In this document: positions 11,105 to 22,565 of the stretch, one piece after another | How the letters are laid out: every line of letters begins with the position of its first letter | Numbering within the stretch: position 1 is the stretch's first letter | Origin: Sabellastarte sp. h YS-2021 | Lineage: Eukaryota; Annelida; Polychaeta; Sabellida; Sabellidae | NCBI GenBank assembly: GCA_964017235.1 | Contig: OZ024933.1 | Location: forward strand, 61,486,255 to 61,550,254 | DNA: 64,000 nt | Reading direction: 5' to 3' | Program-made: the position numbers and the translations under genes | Notes under the pieces: generated by a model | What the model was told of the DNA's origin: nothing | Database searches by the model: none | The model's input: the letters and a program-made list of their open reading frames with translations, nothing else

Positions 11105-12285
11105 AGAAAAGTGAATAATATAGCAATTTTAGCTACTTTGAGTAAAGGACTCACAACTCAAAAACTATTGCAGTTACAGCTTTTTCTTCAAATATATTGT
11201 TCAGCTACTTTCTCCTTAGCTATAAGATGGTACATAGTTTGGGGTCCCATTCCATGCCATAAGTGAGTAATAGCTATTTTCTTATTTCTAGCAAAATAAT
11301 GACATAAGTAAATGTCAAATATCTTCAAAAGTATTAAAGTTAGGGAATTTTTTTCAGTATGTTATTCATCTACTTTTTCATAAGCTATCACATAGTAAAG
11401 TTTCACACCTGTTGCACATTGCATAGCTGAGTAATAGCTACTTTGAAATTGTGACTGTTGAGTAAATCCATTGTAACTCCAAAAGTATTGCAGTTAGAGT
11501 ATTTTCCTAAAATATGTTGTTCAGCTACTTTCTCCTTAAATATAAGATGGCATATAGTTTGGGGTTCTATTGCATGCCATAAGTGAGTAATAGCTATTTT
11601 GTTATTTGTAGCAAAATAATGACATAAGTAAATGTCAAATATGTTCAAAAGTATTAAAGTTAGGGAATTCTTTTCAAATATGTTATTTATCTAGTTTTTG
11701 ATAATCTATCACATAGTAAAGTTTCAGACCTGCTGCACATTGGATAGCTGAGTAATAGCTACTTTGAAATTGTGACTGTTGAGTAAATCCATTGTAACTC
11801 AAAAACTATTGCAGTTAGAGTATTTTCCTACAATATATTGTTCAGCTACTTTCTCCTTAGCTATAAGATGGTACATAGTTTGTGGTTCTATTGCATGACA
11901 TAAGTGAGTAATAGCTATTTTCTTATTTGTAGCAAAATAATGACATAAGTAAATGTTAAATACCTTCAAAAGTATTAAAATTAGGGAATTCTTTTCAAAT
12001 ATGTTATTTATCCAGTTTTTGATAAGCTATCACATAGTAAATTTTCAGACCTGTTGCACATGGATAGCGGAGTAATAGCTACTTTGAAATTCTGACTGGT
12101 GAGTAAATCCATTGTAACTCCAAAACTATTGCATTTACAGTATTTTCCTAAAATATGTTGTTCAGCCACTTTGTACTTAACTATAAGATGGCATATAGTT
12201 TGGGGTTCTATTGCATGACATAAATGAGTAATTACTATTTTCTTAATTGTAGCAAAATAATGACAGAAGTAAATGTCAAATATTT
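11105..12285 (+). repeat. T1-related tandem array, about 320-bp dimeric units
   Basis: The phrase gagtaaatccattgtaactc recurs at about 11460, 11781 and 12101, a 320-bp period. Each unit contains two half units related to the 133-bp T1 repeat (shared aaaagtatt, attcatctacttttt and gtaaagtttcagacc phrases). Confidence 0.8.
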
Positions 12286-13345
12286 TCAATGTATTTGTAA
12301 AATTGTGTTTATCTCGGAAACGTAGCAAGATAGAGCAATTTCGACGAAATTTTTGACCCACAGGGTATCTGCAGAGTCTACTAGCAGCTTTTTCCAACAA
12401 TCATTTTCCCGCCACTTTTGGTGGCCATCTTGAATTTCTGCGTAAAATGCAAAAAAGCGTTTATCTAGGAAACGGAGTGAGATATTGTGATTTCGACAAG
12501 CTATTTTACCCACAGGGTATCTGCAGAGACTACTGGTGACTTTTTTCAAAACAATGTTTTCCAGCCACTTTTGGCAGCCATCTTGAATTTCTGTGTTAAA
12601 TGCTAAAACACGTTTATCTCGGAAACAGAACAAAATAGAGTGATTCCGACAAAATTTTTGACCCACAGGGTATTTGGAGACTGTACTGGCGACTTTTTGC
12701 AAAATTGTTTTCCCGCCACTTTTGGCAGCCATCTTGAATTTCTGCGTAAAACACAAAAACATGTTTATCTCGGAAACAGAGCGAGATACAGCGATTTCGA
12801 TGAAATTTTTTGATCCACAGGATATCTGCAGAGTCTACTGGCGACTTTTCCCAAAAGTTGTTTTCCCGCCACTTTTGGCGGCCATCTTGAATTTGTGTAA
12901 AACAGAAAAAAAGCGTTTATCTTGGAAATGGAGCAAGATAGAGAGATTTCGACAAAATTTTTGACCCGCAGGGTATCTGCAGAGTCCACTGGCGACTTTT
13001 TGCATAGAACGTTTTCCCGCCACTTTTGGCGAACATCGTGAATTTCTGCGTAAAATGCAAAAACGCATTTATCTCGGAAACGGAGTGAGATAGAGCAATT
13101 TCGACATAATTTTTGACCCACAGGGTATCTGTAGAGTCTACTGGCGACTTTTCCCAAAAAAACGTTTGGCGTCCATTTTGAATTTCTGCGTAAAATGCAA
13201 AAAAAAACGTGTTTATCTCAGAAATGGAGTGAGATAGAGTGATTTCGACGAAATTTTTGACCCGCAGGGTATCTGCAGAGTGTACTGGTGACTTTCCCCA
13301 AAAATCATTTTCCCAGCTATATGGAATTTTTGCATAATAATAATA
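12286..13345 (+). repeat. T2-related tandem array, about 155-160-bp units
   Basis: About seven units each carry cgtttatctcggaaac, gatttcgacgaaatttttga, cacagggtatctgcagag and a ccgccacttttggcggccat block. These correspond block for block to T2 in the HT-I element. Minus-strand open frames across them are repeat by-products. Confidence 0.9.
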
Positions 13346-13584
13346 CTCATTGGGACGCAAACACTAAAGTGCCTCTTGCGTATTGTCACTTCTACATGTG
13401 CCTCCATCTCACAAGAAAATCTGTATTCCACTATCTTTAGTGCATCTAATTTATACGGCGGGAGATAACTGCATGCATCAGAATGCTTGTTTGAACTTGT
13501 ATAGGTGGATTGTACACTTGGTCCTATGTAAGTTACAGCTCTCCATATTTCTTGTTTTTATGAACTTTTTAAATCAATAATTTT

Positions 13585-14880
13585 TACCCCACAGCCCTTA
13601 AGGGCTGTCGGGATATTATTTTCACCCATGGTGTCCAGATGGGTGGGTGAGTGGGTGGCAGGAAAAAGATTGTCTGGGCTATATCTCAGAAACCATAAAG
13701 TGTGGGAAGTTGATACTTGGTAGGGACATTGGTTAGGATGTGTAGGTGTGCAACGCCATGGTCAGACCTTGATTTGACCTTTGACCTTGCCGTAGTGACC
13801 CCCTGAGTTTGAAAATCTTGTCCAGGCTATATCTTGGAAACCGTAAGGTGTAGGAAGTTTATACTTAGTAGGGACATTGGTTAGGGGGTGTAGGTGTGCA
13901 TCGTCATGGTGTGACCTTGATTTGACACTGCCGTAGTGACCTTGACCTATAAAATCTTGTCTGGGCTATATCTCGGAAACAGTAAGGTGTAGGAAGTTGA
14001 TACTTGGTAGGGACATTGGTTAGAGGGTGTAGGTGTGCAACGTCATGGGCTGACCTTGATTTGACCTTTGACCTTGCTGTAGTGACCTTGACCTGTAAAA
14101 TCTTGTGCAGGCTATATCTCGGAAACCGTGAGGTATAGGAAGTTGATACTTACTAGGGACATTCGTTAGGGGTGTAGGTGTGCAACGTCATGGTCTGACC
14201 TTGATTTGACCTTTGACCTTGCCGTAGTGACCTTGACCTATAAAATCTTGTTGGGCTATATCATGGAAACCATAAGGTTTAGGAAGTTGATGCTTGGTAG
14301 GGACATTGGTTAGGGGTTGTAGGTGTACAGCATCATGGTGTGACCTTGATTTGACCTTTGACATTGCCGTAGTGACCTTGACCTTTAAAATCTTGTTGCA
14401 CCTTTGGGTCTGTCATTTGATGCAGATTAAACACTTTTAAAGTCATATTAGAATTCATTAAGAATTTTACTTTTACAACTTCCCATTGTAACAGATGGAA
14501 TTTCATCAAGTGAGCCACAGATTTTGCTTCAACACCACACATAAGCATTCATTGAATGTATTACCACTTCCGTATGCGTGGTAATGTTCAAAACATCCAA
14601 ACCATAATTCGGCCATGCCAGATGTAGAGTGTTTACTGAGTAGTTTACTGATTAATGCTGTCATCTTGTTATTCACTTGTCTTGTTTTAATACTTCATCT
14701 TTATGTGCATTATCTTTCTGTTAGATATTATATTCTCTATTTAAACATTGTTTGGGCCTTTATATAACTGACAGTGCTCCGAAAGAATCCTGAACTTTGT
14801 ACTGATACAGTACTTCTATATCTCATGGTGTTAAAAATATTTCCCTAGGCTGTGGGGTACAGACATCTCTGATGCTATTT
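13585..14880 (+). mobile_element. Hairpin-ended element, family HT-III, copy 1
   Basis: The left end carries the palindrome acagcccttaagggctgt (from about 13590) within taccccacagccc. The inverse arm taggctgtggggta recurs at 14846-14859, followed by a conserved tail cagacatctctgatgctatt. The core (13680-14400) is a tandem array of about 145-bp units containing ctatatctcggaaaccgtaa and gtgaccttgacc blocks. It is non-coding. It abuts the HT-IV element at 14884. Confidence 0.65.
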
Positions 14881-14883
14881 TTA

Positions 14884-15646
14884 GGCGGGTTGCGTGTAAC
14901 CAACCCGCCTATTAGATTGATGTGTCCGACGTCCGTCTGTCCGTCTGTCTGTCCGTCTGTCCGTCCACATTTTTCGTTTCCGGACTCTAACTTTAAAACG
15001 GTTTGACCAATCAAATTCAAACTTCACAGGGAGATAGATCACCATCATAGCTAGGTTCCTTTCGAAATTGGTGAAATTCCGTGTGTTCGTTTGTCCGTTT
15101 TTCGTCCGTTTGTCTGTCCATCCATCTGTTTGTCCACATTTTCGTTTCCGGACTATAACTTTAAAACGGTTTGACCAATCAAATTCAAACTTCACAGGGA
15201 GATAGATCACCATCATAGCTAGGATCCTTTCGAAATTGGTGAAATTCCGTGTGTTCGTTTGTCCGTTTTTCGTCCGTTTGTCTGTCCATCCATCTCTTTG
15301 TCCACATTTTCGTTTCCGGACTCTAACTTTAAAACGGTTTGACCAATCAAATTCAAACTTCACAGGGAGATAGATCACCATCATAGCTAGGTTCCTTTCG
15401 AAATTGGTGAAATTCCGTTCGTTTGTTTGTCCGTTTTTCCGTCCGTTTCTTCATTTTTGTCCGTTTTTCTGTCCATCCATCTGTCCGTCCACATTTTTGT
15501 TTCCGGACTCTAACTCGAAAACGGTTACTCCAATCTAATTCAAACTTCACAGGGACATACATCACCATCATAGCTAGGTTCCTTTCGAAATTGGTGTAAA
15601 TCCGTCCGTTCATTTGTCTTGTTTTTCTGTCCATTTGTTCGTTTTT
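14884..15646 (+). mobile_element. Hairpin-ended element, family HT-IV, copy 1 (right end missing)
   Basis: It starts ggcgggttgcgtgtaacc then aacccgcc, a hairpin with 8-bp arms. The body is a tandem array of about 167-bp units, each with aacggtttgaccaatc, gagatagatcaccatcatag and gtccgttt-rich spacer. It stops where a second HT-IV head begins at 15647, without its own right terminus. Confidence 0.6.
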
Positions 15647-16270
15647 AGGCGGGTTGCGTGTAACCAACCCGCCTATTAGATTGATGTGTCCGACGTCCGT
15701 CTGTCTGTCCACATTTTCCATTTCCGGACTCTAACTTGAAAACGGTTTGACCAATCAAATTCAAACTTGACAGGGACATAGATCAACATGATAGCTAGGT
15801 TCCTTTCGATATTGGTGAAATTCTGTCCGTTCGTTTGTCCGTTTTTCGTCCGTATGTCCGTCCATCCGTCTGTTTGTCCACATTTTCGTTTCCGGACTCT
15901 AACTTGAAAACGGTTTGACCAATCGAATTCAAACTTGATAGAGAGATAGATCTCCATCATAGGTAGGTTCCTTTCGATATTGGTGAAATTCCGTCCGTTC
16001 ATTTGTCTGTTTTTCGTCCGTTTGTCCATCCATCTGTTTGTCTACATTTTCATTTCCGGACTCTAACTCGAAAATGGTTTGACCAATCGGATTCAAACTT
16101 GATAGGGAGATAGATCTCCATCATAGCTAGGTTCCTTTCGAAATTGGTGAAATTGCGTCTGTTCGTTTGTCTGTTTTTCGTCCATTTGTCTGTCCATCTG
16201 TCTAGAGCAGTTGCTAACCTTGTTTCCTGCGTGCGCAACCCGCCTTTTGGGGCACCTCTGACCCTCTTGT
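15647..16270 (+). mobile_element. Hairpin-ended element, family HT-IV, copy 2
   Basis: A second complete head, with the same hairpin and the same following attagattgatgtgtccgac, starts at 15647. Further 167-bp units follow, then the terminus gcgcaacccgcc at 16233-16244 (inverse of ggcgggttgcg) and the tail cctctgaccctcttgt. DIRS-A sequence begins right after it. Confidence 0.65.
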
Positions 16271-16298
16271 CTATGTTTTACATGGTAAACTTTGTCAT

Positions 16299-16568
16299 TT
16301 GCATAGCTCAATAGTTCTTTCACCAGAATTGCTAGACAGTCTGACTTCTGGATCACCGGCTTCTTGGCCTATAGCACAGCTAGAAACCCTGAGGAGATGG
16401 GAGAGATTGACCAGAGACCCAACCTTTATTTGCAACCAGACAGCAGAGTTTAGTGGCTGTTTGACAAAAGTTCAAGATAGTATGGCCACTCAACTTAAAT
16501 TCATTCAGGATGAAAAAGCCAAGGGGAAGTTGAAACACAGAAAACAACTGATTAACTGGCCTATTTAA
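16299..16568 (+). pseudogene. Possible gag relic of DIRS-A
   Basis: An 89-codon open stretch in the gag position upstream of the RT relic. It has a charged, Gln/Lys-rich C-terminal half but no motif of its own. The assignment rests on position only. Confidence 0.35.
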
Positions 16569-17279
16569 TGCCTAGTAATCAGAGTACCATGGTTAGAACT
16601 ATGCAAGATCTGTCAGACTTTGTGTTTATTAACATGGCAAACCTCTCTCTGGTATGATAGCTACTTGAATTATTCTAAGGCAGGGGTCAAATATGATACA
16701 CTAGCTCCTCTTAGGGACTCACCCCTACATAGGACCTCTGTTTCCAGTCCGTGTGATCTCGAAAGTAGAGGAAGAAATATCTCACCATGATGATAAAGTT
16801 CCATGATAAACATTTCTCCGAAAGCTCCTATAAGAAATCTAGCCAAGGAAGCATTGGACACCAGCTGGAAATCCAGTCCACCGGCATGGACTCACAGTGA
16901 CCGGCCAAGAGTCAAAGTTCTTATAAATGACAATTACTGTGTAACCCATGGATTCATGGATACACTTGTGGTTAGTTGTCAGACGTTTTGCTGTGAATCA
17001 TGTATCTTTTGTCACTAGGCAGCCACAACAGAAAGGCATAGTACTAAGACACTTTGTAAAACAAATAAAATGTGGAAAGATGTTTCCAGTGTGGGTCATT
17101 TGTCTTCTGTCCAACCTATAACTAATGCCCACGCCCCGCAGTGCTCAAAATCTACCTGTAGGGGCCAGACTGAACCAGTTTTGGAAAACTTGGGCCACCC
17201 TAGGGGTCAGGTCCAAGGTCATAAGTATCCCCAAGGAAGGCAACACCCTCCCCTTCTGGGACTGACCAACTTTCACCAG

Positions 17280-17935
17280 ATCTCCAAGTATAATGAGAGG
17301 CTATGTACATCCCCTTAGGGACAGCTACTTGATGGCGGCATTACATGCACTTATACAGAAGAATGCTGTAGAAAAGGTCAGAAATCTCTGACTTTCTTCA
17401 GACTTTTCTCTGATCCAAAACCCAACAAGTGGCGACCTATCCTAGCTCTGAACTCCCTGAACAAATATCCAAAATCAGAGAAATTCAAAACGGAGACACC
17501 AGAAAGCATATGGACTTCTTTGCAGAAAGGCAAATGGGTAGCACCATTAAATTTCCATATCCCAATAAATTCACAGTCCAGGAAATACCTGCTTTTCCAT
17601 GCACAGGGTCAATCCTACCAATTCAAAGCTGTTAATATCACTCCAATATCATTCCAATGGAATTCACAGCATTAGTCATCGAAGTCAAACTGATGGCTCA
17701 AAACAGAGGTATAAGAATTCACCTGTACCTAGACTTGGTCAGAGCCACATCCCACCAAACCTGTCTGTATCATACTCAGACCCGTGTAGCTATGTGTCAG
17801 GAATTAGGTTGGATAGTGGACATGGAGATATCAATTTTTGTGGGTTATCAGATTTTTAATCTTTATAGGTTGCCAGTTCGACCTCAAAGAGAGCAATTAA
17901 TTAAGGTCAGACCCACTCTGTAACACTGGTAGACC
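17280..17935 (+). pseudogene. Reverse transcriptase relic of DIRS-A
   Basis: Fragments in shifting frames match the DIRS-E polymerase: a QKNAVEKV-like stretch near 17350, a KWRPILALNSLNK-like motif near 17440, KFKTETPESIWTSL near 17480, and VIEVKLMAQNRGIRIHLYLD (start of the catalytic YxDD region) near 17675-17735. The catalytic YLDD reads YLDL here. It is not functional. Confidence 0.8.
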
Positions 17936-18039
17936 TCAAACTTAACCAATCCCAAGATCTCTCTACCCACACTTAAAAGTGGTGACTCCAAGAGACAAAT
18001 ATCCTTCAAGGTGAGGCAGTACACACACTTAGCCATGCT

Positions 18040-18740
18040 CTTTAAAACTTTACAGATGCCTCAAGAGAAGGCTGGGGCACTCACTTGGGAGCTCTCACAA
18101 GAGGGAGTTGATCCCTGCCAGAAAGTAAGTTACATAAAAACTACCTATAACTAAAAGCGGTCTTTCTGGCCCTAAAAGAGTTTCAAGACCTGTTCAAACA
18201 AGATCCTAACCATAGCAACAGACAGTACAACAGTTGTTTTCTACACCAGCAAACAAGGAGTCATGAGGTTGGTAATGAATGTTTGCCCTACTGTGGCGAA
18301 TCCTAACCTGGTGCTCCAGGAATCAGGTGACCCTCGAGGCCCAATACATTCCAGGCCGGCTGAATGTGGTAGCTGGGAAGCTGTCCAGACTATATAGGCC
18401 AGATTATACAGAGTGCTTCCAGAGGTTTTCAGTTGATATGCACCATATGACCCCAACCTGAAATAGACCTATTTGCAACAAGGTTCAACAAGTTACCTCA
18501 GTTTGTGTCACCAGTTAAAGACTCCCTTGCCTTCCCTTGTTCTCAGTCTACCTTGGAAGGACCTGGACCCATATGCCTTCCCACCAGGAGCCATTCGGGG
18601 GAAGGTGGTGGCGAAACTAAGGGACTATCCATGCAGGAGAATCCTCCTGATTGCTCCAGGGTTGCCCAACATGCTCTGGTTCTGGGATCAGGTAGTTCTA
18701 TCAAGCCAGATCCTTCTGTGAATGTCCACACCTGCCCAAT
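18040..18740 (+). pseudogene. RNase H and downstream-domain relic of DIRS-A
   Basis: Frames carry DASREGWGTHLG-like sequence near 18055, an ATDSTTVVF-like motif near 18215, HIPGRLN-like (QYIPGRLNVVAGKLSRL) near 18335-18400, and the APGLPNMLWFWDQV stretch near 18650. This is the usual DIRS order of RNase H followed by the methyltransferase-like module. It is interrupted by stops. Confidence 0.75.
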
Positions 18741-18799
18741 CTGTTGACTCAGCCATTCAGTCAGATTCTACACAAAAATCTGTCGAACCTAAATCTCCA

Positions 18800-19835
18800 T
18801 CCCTGGCTCCTTGAGCCTCAGCAATCACGGAGCAAAGCTTCTCTGAGGCAGTGGCAGCATGAATTGAGACTCCTCAGTGTCTCAACCAGGCCATTCCACG
18901 AAGCAAAGTGGGCTATTTCACAAGTGGTGCCACAGTAATCAGGTAGACTTAAGGTCTACCTATCAAATCCATAGCCAACTTCCTCTTGTATTTGTTCCAT
19001 GACAGGAAGATACAGCCAAGTACTATAGATCGCTACAAATCAGCCATAGCAGACAAACTGGGAAATTCACCCATCAATGTCAGCAAGGATGAAAATGTCA
19101 TTTGTGTCCTTGATTGTTTCCGAAGAGACATACCTATAACGGTTGCAGAGGCATTCCCTCTTGGAACCTTTCCTTGGCCCTACACTAGTTGACAGGTCCT
19201 ACATCAGCTGACAAAGGCTCCTTTTGAACCCTTTAAAGAGGCTTCCTTAGAGTACCTGACCTCCTAGACTGTCTTCCTCGTAGCACTGGGTTCCAGCAAA
19301 CGCAGGAGTGAGATCCATGCTTGGCTCAAGAAAAACATCAGACACCAGACAGACTGGCCCCAGGTGTCTCTCTGCCCTTCATCCTGCTTTCTCTCCAAGA
19401 ACCAGCTGGCCACAGAAGGCCCAGACATTGTGGCCCCAGTTGTTATTCCAGCCCTCGCCCCAACTCTGGATATGTCACTCAAGGCTGATTGGTACCCAGG
19501 GTCCAGTTAGAGCCCTGTGCTACTATCTGCACAGGACGTTAGACCTCAGACAAAACAAAGAATTGGTCTTTTTCTCTTTCAAGAAAGGTTGGGACAAAGA
19601 TATCTCTTCTGCTACTATCGCATCATGGATCAAACAGACTGTGATCCTATGCTAGGAGCCCTCTGATCAGGAGGCCCTTAATCTATATCAGGTTAAAGCC
19701 CATGATGTTTTGGGCCTTTGCTGCTTCTAAGGCCTTCCAGTCAGGAATCTCCTTAGAACAGTTGTTGTCATCCTGTCACTCGAAATCCCACAACACCTTT
19801 ACACAGTTTTACTTGAAGATTAAGGCCTAGCTGAT
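18800..19835 (+). pseudogene. Tyrosine recombinase relic of DIRS-A
   Basis: The recognisable pieces are STIDRYKSAIADKLG (N-terminal SAM-like domain, 19020), SSKRRSEIHAWL (catalytic Arg region, about 19295), CPVRALRYY-like sequence (19500), a KAHDV-like HxxR box (about 19700) and SHNTFTQFYLK (nucleophile Tyr region, 19785-19815). Stops and frameshifts separate them. The preserved FYL motif is a useful reference for DIRS-E, which lacks it. Confidence 0.8.
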
Positions 19836-20139
19836 TCAGAGATCTTTCATCTGGGCCCTGCGATGTCTGCTGAGCAGATCCACCAGTAGCCTGTACATAA
19901 ACAAGCAGCCTGCAGCTGTGCCGATCAAGGTCTTCAAGGGGGAGTGGTCTGTTAAAAGACTACTAACTAGACTCCTCTTCTTTCCAAAGAGGGCCTCTCC
20001 AGGGACTGAACTCATCCCTCTCTTCCCCCTCCTCAGAGGAGGTCTGAAAAATGGGGGGAGAGCAAGGACCACTAATGTCTCTTAAAGTTCAATCTTAATT
20101 CCTAGTAAGATACCCACCTTCCAAGCAGTAGTTATTATA

Positions 20140-20235
20140 GCTGATTGTCTATTAGGTAAGATGTATTAGTGCAATAAAATTGCAAATTGAATAAGTAAAT
20201 AATTTTTTTATAAGTTAATACCTTACCTAAAGAGG
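20140..20235 (+). repeat. Internal complementary region of DIRS-A
   Basis: A near-palindromic junction: ttaggtaagatgtattagtg, then cgcaataaaat-like core (tgcaataaaat, 20170-20180), then AT-rich sequence and ttaataccttacctaa. It has the layout of the other DIRS junctions in the window (joined left and right termini). Confidence 0.7.
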
Positions 20236-20484
20236 AAGAGGCCAGCTCAACCGACCCCGCATTCATCTTACTAGGGGTCATCTAAGGTTAGAAGAAGAAA
20301 AAAGATGCTATGACATCACATTCTCTAGCCAGGAAGGAAGTACTGGATGCCCCAAATGGGGGTGACCTAGCCAGTCCCGCATATGGAGACACATCTTGGA
20401 GTTTTGTGAATATAATTGAATTATGTGGGTTTTTTTAATTTAAAAGACATTTAGAGGGAGATAGGGCAATTTGGACTTGATTTT

Positions 20485-21925
20485 TAGGCAGTTTGCATGT
20501 AACCAATCCGCCTATTAGATTGATGTGTCTGACATCAGTCTGTCCGTCCACATTTTCGTTTCCGGACTCAAACTCGAAAATGGTTTGTCCAATCGAATTC
20601 AAACTTGACCGGGAGATAGATCACCATCATAGCTAGGTTCCTTTCAAAATTGGTTAATTCCGTCTGTCCGTTTTTTGTCCGTCAAAATTTCTGTTTCCGG
20701 ACTCTAACTTGAAAATGGTTTGTCCAATCGAATTCAGACTTGACAGAGAGATAGATCACCATCATAGCTAGGTTCCTTTCAAAATTGGTGTAATTCCGCC
20801 TGTTCGTTTGTCCGTCAAAATTTCTGTTTCCGGACTCTAACTCAAAAACGGTGTGTCCAATTAAATTCAAACTTGACAGGGAGATAGATCACCATCGTAG
20901 CTAGGTTCCTTTCAAAATTGGTGTAATTCTGTCTGTTCATTTGTCCATTTTTTGTCCGTTTGTTCGTCAACATTTCTGTTTCCGGACTCTAACTCGAAAT
21001 CTGTCAAAATTTCCGTTTCCGGACTCTAACTCGAAAACTGTTTGACCAATCGAATTCAAACTTGACAGGGAGATAGATCACCATCATAGCTAGGTTCCTT
21101 AAAAAATTGGTGTAATTCCGTCTGTTCGTTTGTCTGTTTTTTGTCCGTTTGTCTGTCCATCAACATTTCCATTTCCGGCCTCTAACTCGAAAATGCTTTG
21201 TCCAGTCAAATTCAAACTTGACAGGGAGATAGATCACCATCATAGCTAGGTTCCTTCGAAATTGGTGTAATTCCATCTGTTAGTTTGTCTGTTTTTTTGT
21301 CCGTTTGTCTGTCAACATTTCTGTTTCCGAACTCTAACTTGAAAATGCTTATTCCAATCGAATTCAAACTTGACAGGGAGATAGATCACCATCATAGCTA
21401 GGTTCCTTTCAAAATTGGTGTAATTCCATCAGTTCGTTTGTCCATTTTTTGTCTGTTTGTCTGTCAAGATTTCTGTTTCCGGACTCTAACTTGAAAATGC
21501 TTTGTCCAATCGAATTCAAACTTGACAGGGAAATAAGTGACCATCATTGCTAGGTTCCTTTCGAAATTGGTGTAATTCCGTCCGTTCGTTTGTCTGTCCG
21601 TCAACATTTCCATTTTCAGACTCTAACTCGAAAACGCTTAGAGCGAATTAGAGCGAATTCAAACTTGACAGGTAGATAGATCACCCTCATAGCTAAGTTG
21701 CTTTTGAAATTGGTGTAATTAGGTCCTTTTGTTTGTCCATTTATAGCATAGATACAATTATGTAACCTAGATTACAAGTTTTACATTTCTTAGCATGCCT
21801 AACACATTCACCTTAACTGGGTGACCTAACATTTCTTTCCTTGTTTTTAAATTTAATTACAGCAGTTGCTAACCTTATTGCTGCCTGCGCAACTCGCCTT
21901 TTGGAGCATCTTTGACCCTCTTGTT
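20485..21925 (+). mobile_element. Hairpin-ended element, family HT-IV, copy 3
   Basis: A degraded head (aggcagtttgcatgtaacc, then aatccgcc) starts at 20485. The body holds about eight units of 120-165 bp with gagatagatcaccatcatag blocks. The terminus gcgcaactcgcc and tail tttgaccctcttgt end near 21924. It has the same orientation as copies 1 and 2, so the decayed DIRS-A lies between direct HT-IV copies. Confidence 0.65.
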
Positions 21926-22488
21926 AACCCGTTAGCATCCTCAAGACTCTTGTGACTTTTCAAGTTGTGGCAATTTTTTTGCTAGTTGTGGCATATTAAC
22001 AAAATCTCAAAAAAGTAAGCAGTGTCAGAGAACACATGCCACTGAAATCCCCATAGGTAGTACTGAAAAAGAATTGAAATCACTTCAGGACTTTCAGTCA
22101 AGAGCAGGATCATCCATCTGGATCCAAATTAACAAGTATAGGACCAATCCATGGATAGACGCCCACCTTGTGTGCAAATATATTGGTTGAGTAGCTTGAG
22201 GCTTTTAGCTATGGAGCACATTTTGGCAAAAAAACACAATAGCAATTCTTGATTTTTAATCTGGATATTCTTGAAGGAGGACCACTCCGTGGAAAGACCC
22301 ACCTTGTGTGAACATATTACCCGGATCCAATATATTATTAGTTTTTCATAGACAAGTGGATGTGATTACAATACTCCTTCCAAACCATTTGGGAATAAAT
22401 ATTTGTAGATTGATGAATGATAATGTGATTTTACAGTCAGTTTCAAACCCTAAAGGGTAATCGAGCTAGTTCTGGGAATATCATACAG
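21926..22488. other. Unassigned non-coding sequence
   Basis: No gene recognised. Two degenerate phrases around aggaccaatccatggatagac (22140) and aggaccactccgtggaaagac (22277) look like a diverged duplication. Confidence 0.4.
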
Positions 22489-22565
22489 TTTTGTTCAGGG
22501 GTTATTTTTAGGTTTGTGAACAACATGTCGTGGTTCACAAACCTAAAAATAACCCCTGAACAAAA
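22489..22565. repeat. Perfect 33-bp inverted repeat with 11-nt loop
   Basis: The left arm 22489-22521 begins ttttgttcaggggttatttt and ends ggtttgtgaac. The right arm 22533-22565 is its exact reverse complement. The loop is aacatgtcgtg. It would fold into a 77-nt hairpin, or a cruciform in DNA. No flanking target duplication was found and nothing is encoded. Confidence 0.95.

Larger units (their letters stand above)
11009..13467 (+). mobile_element. Hairpin-ended non-autonomous element, family HT-II
   Basis: The left end is an imperfect hairpin (atctcctgccgg, loop actttag, ccggcagggagat) at 11010-11041. The right end at 13456-13467 (cggcgggagata) is the inverse of the left terminus tatctcctgccg with one mismatch. 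Inside are a T1-related array and then a T2-related array. No coding frame is credible. The architecture equals that of HT-I although the terminal sequence is unrelated. Confidence 0.6.
16271..20400 (+). mobile_element. DIRS-A, decayed DIRS-type retrotransposon
   Basis: Relics appear in the order gag, RT, RNase H, tyrosine recombinase, internal complementary region, and the start of a 3' inverted terminal repeat, all on the plus strand. Many stops and frameshifts interrupt every reading frame. The 5' inverted repeat is missing and the left edge coincides with the end of an HT-IV element. The 3' repeat (20225-20400) resembles the inverted repeat of DIRS-C, for example around accccgcattcatcttacta. 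Confidence 0.75.

Noticed and set aside
12008-13431. Minus-strand frames of 72-158 codons with DTLWVKNFVEI-type repeats
   Set aside because: They are translations of the T2-related tandem array, not a repeat protein gene; the frame shifts between units.
13680-14400. Clustered tgaccttga/aaggtca motifs as nuclear-receptor response elements
   Set aside because: They are part of the HT-III tandem unit and recur in every copy; regulatory meaning cannot be claimed.
14881-16356. Minus-strand frames rich in TDGWTDKRT repeats
   Set aside because: They come from the 167-bp HT-IV array with its gtccgtttgtc spacers; no start or domain is conserved.
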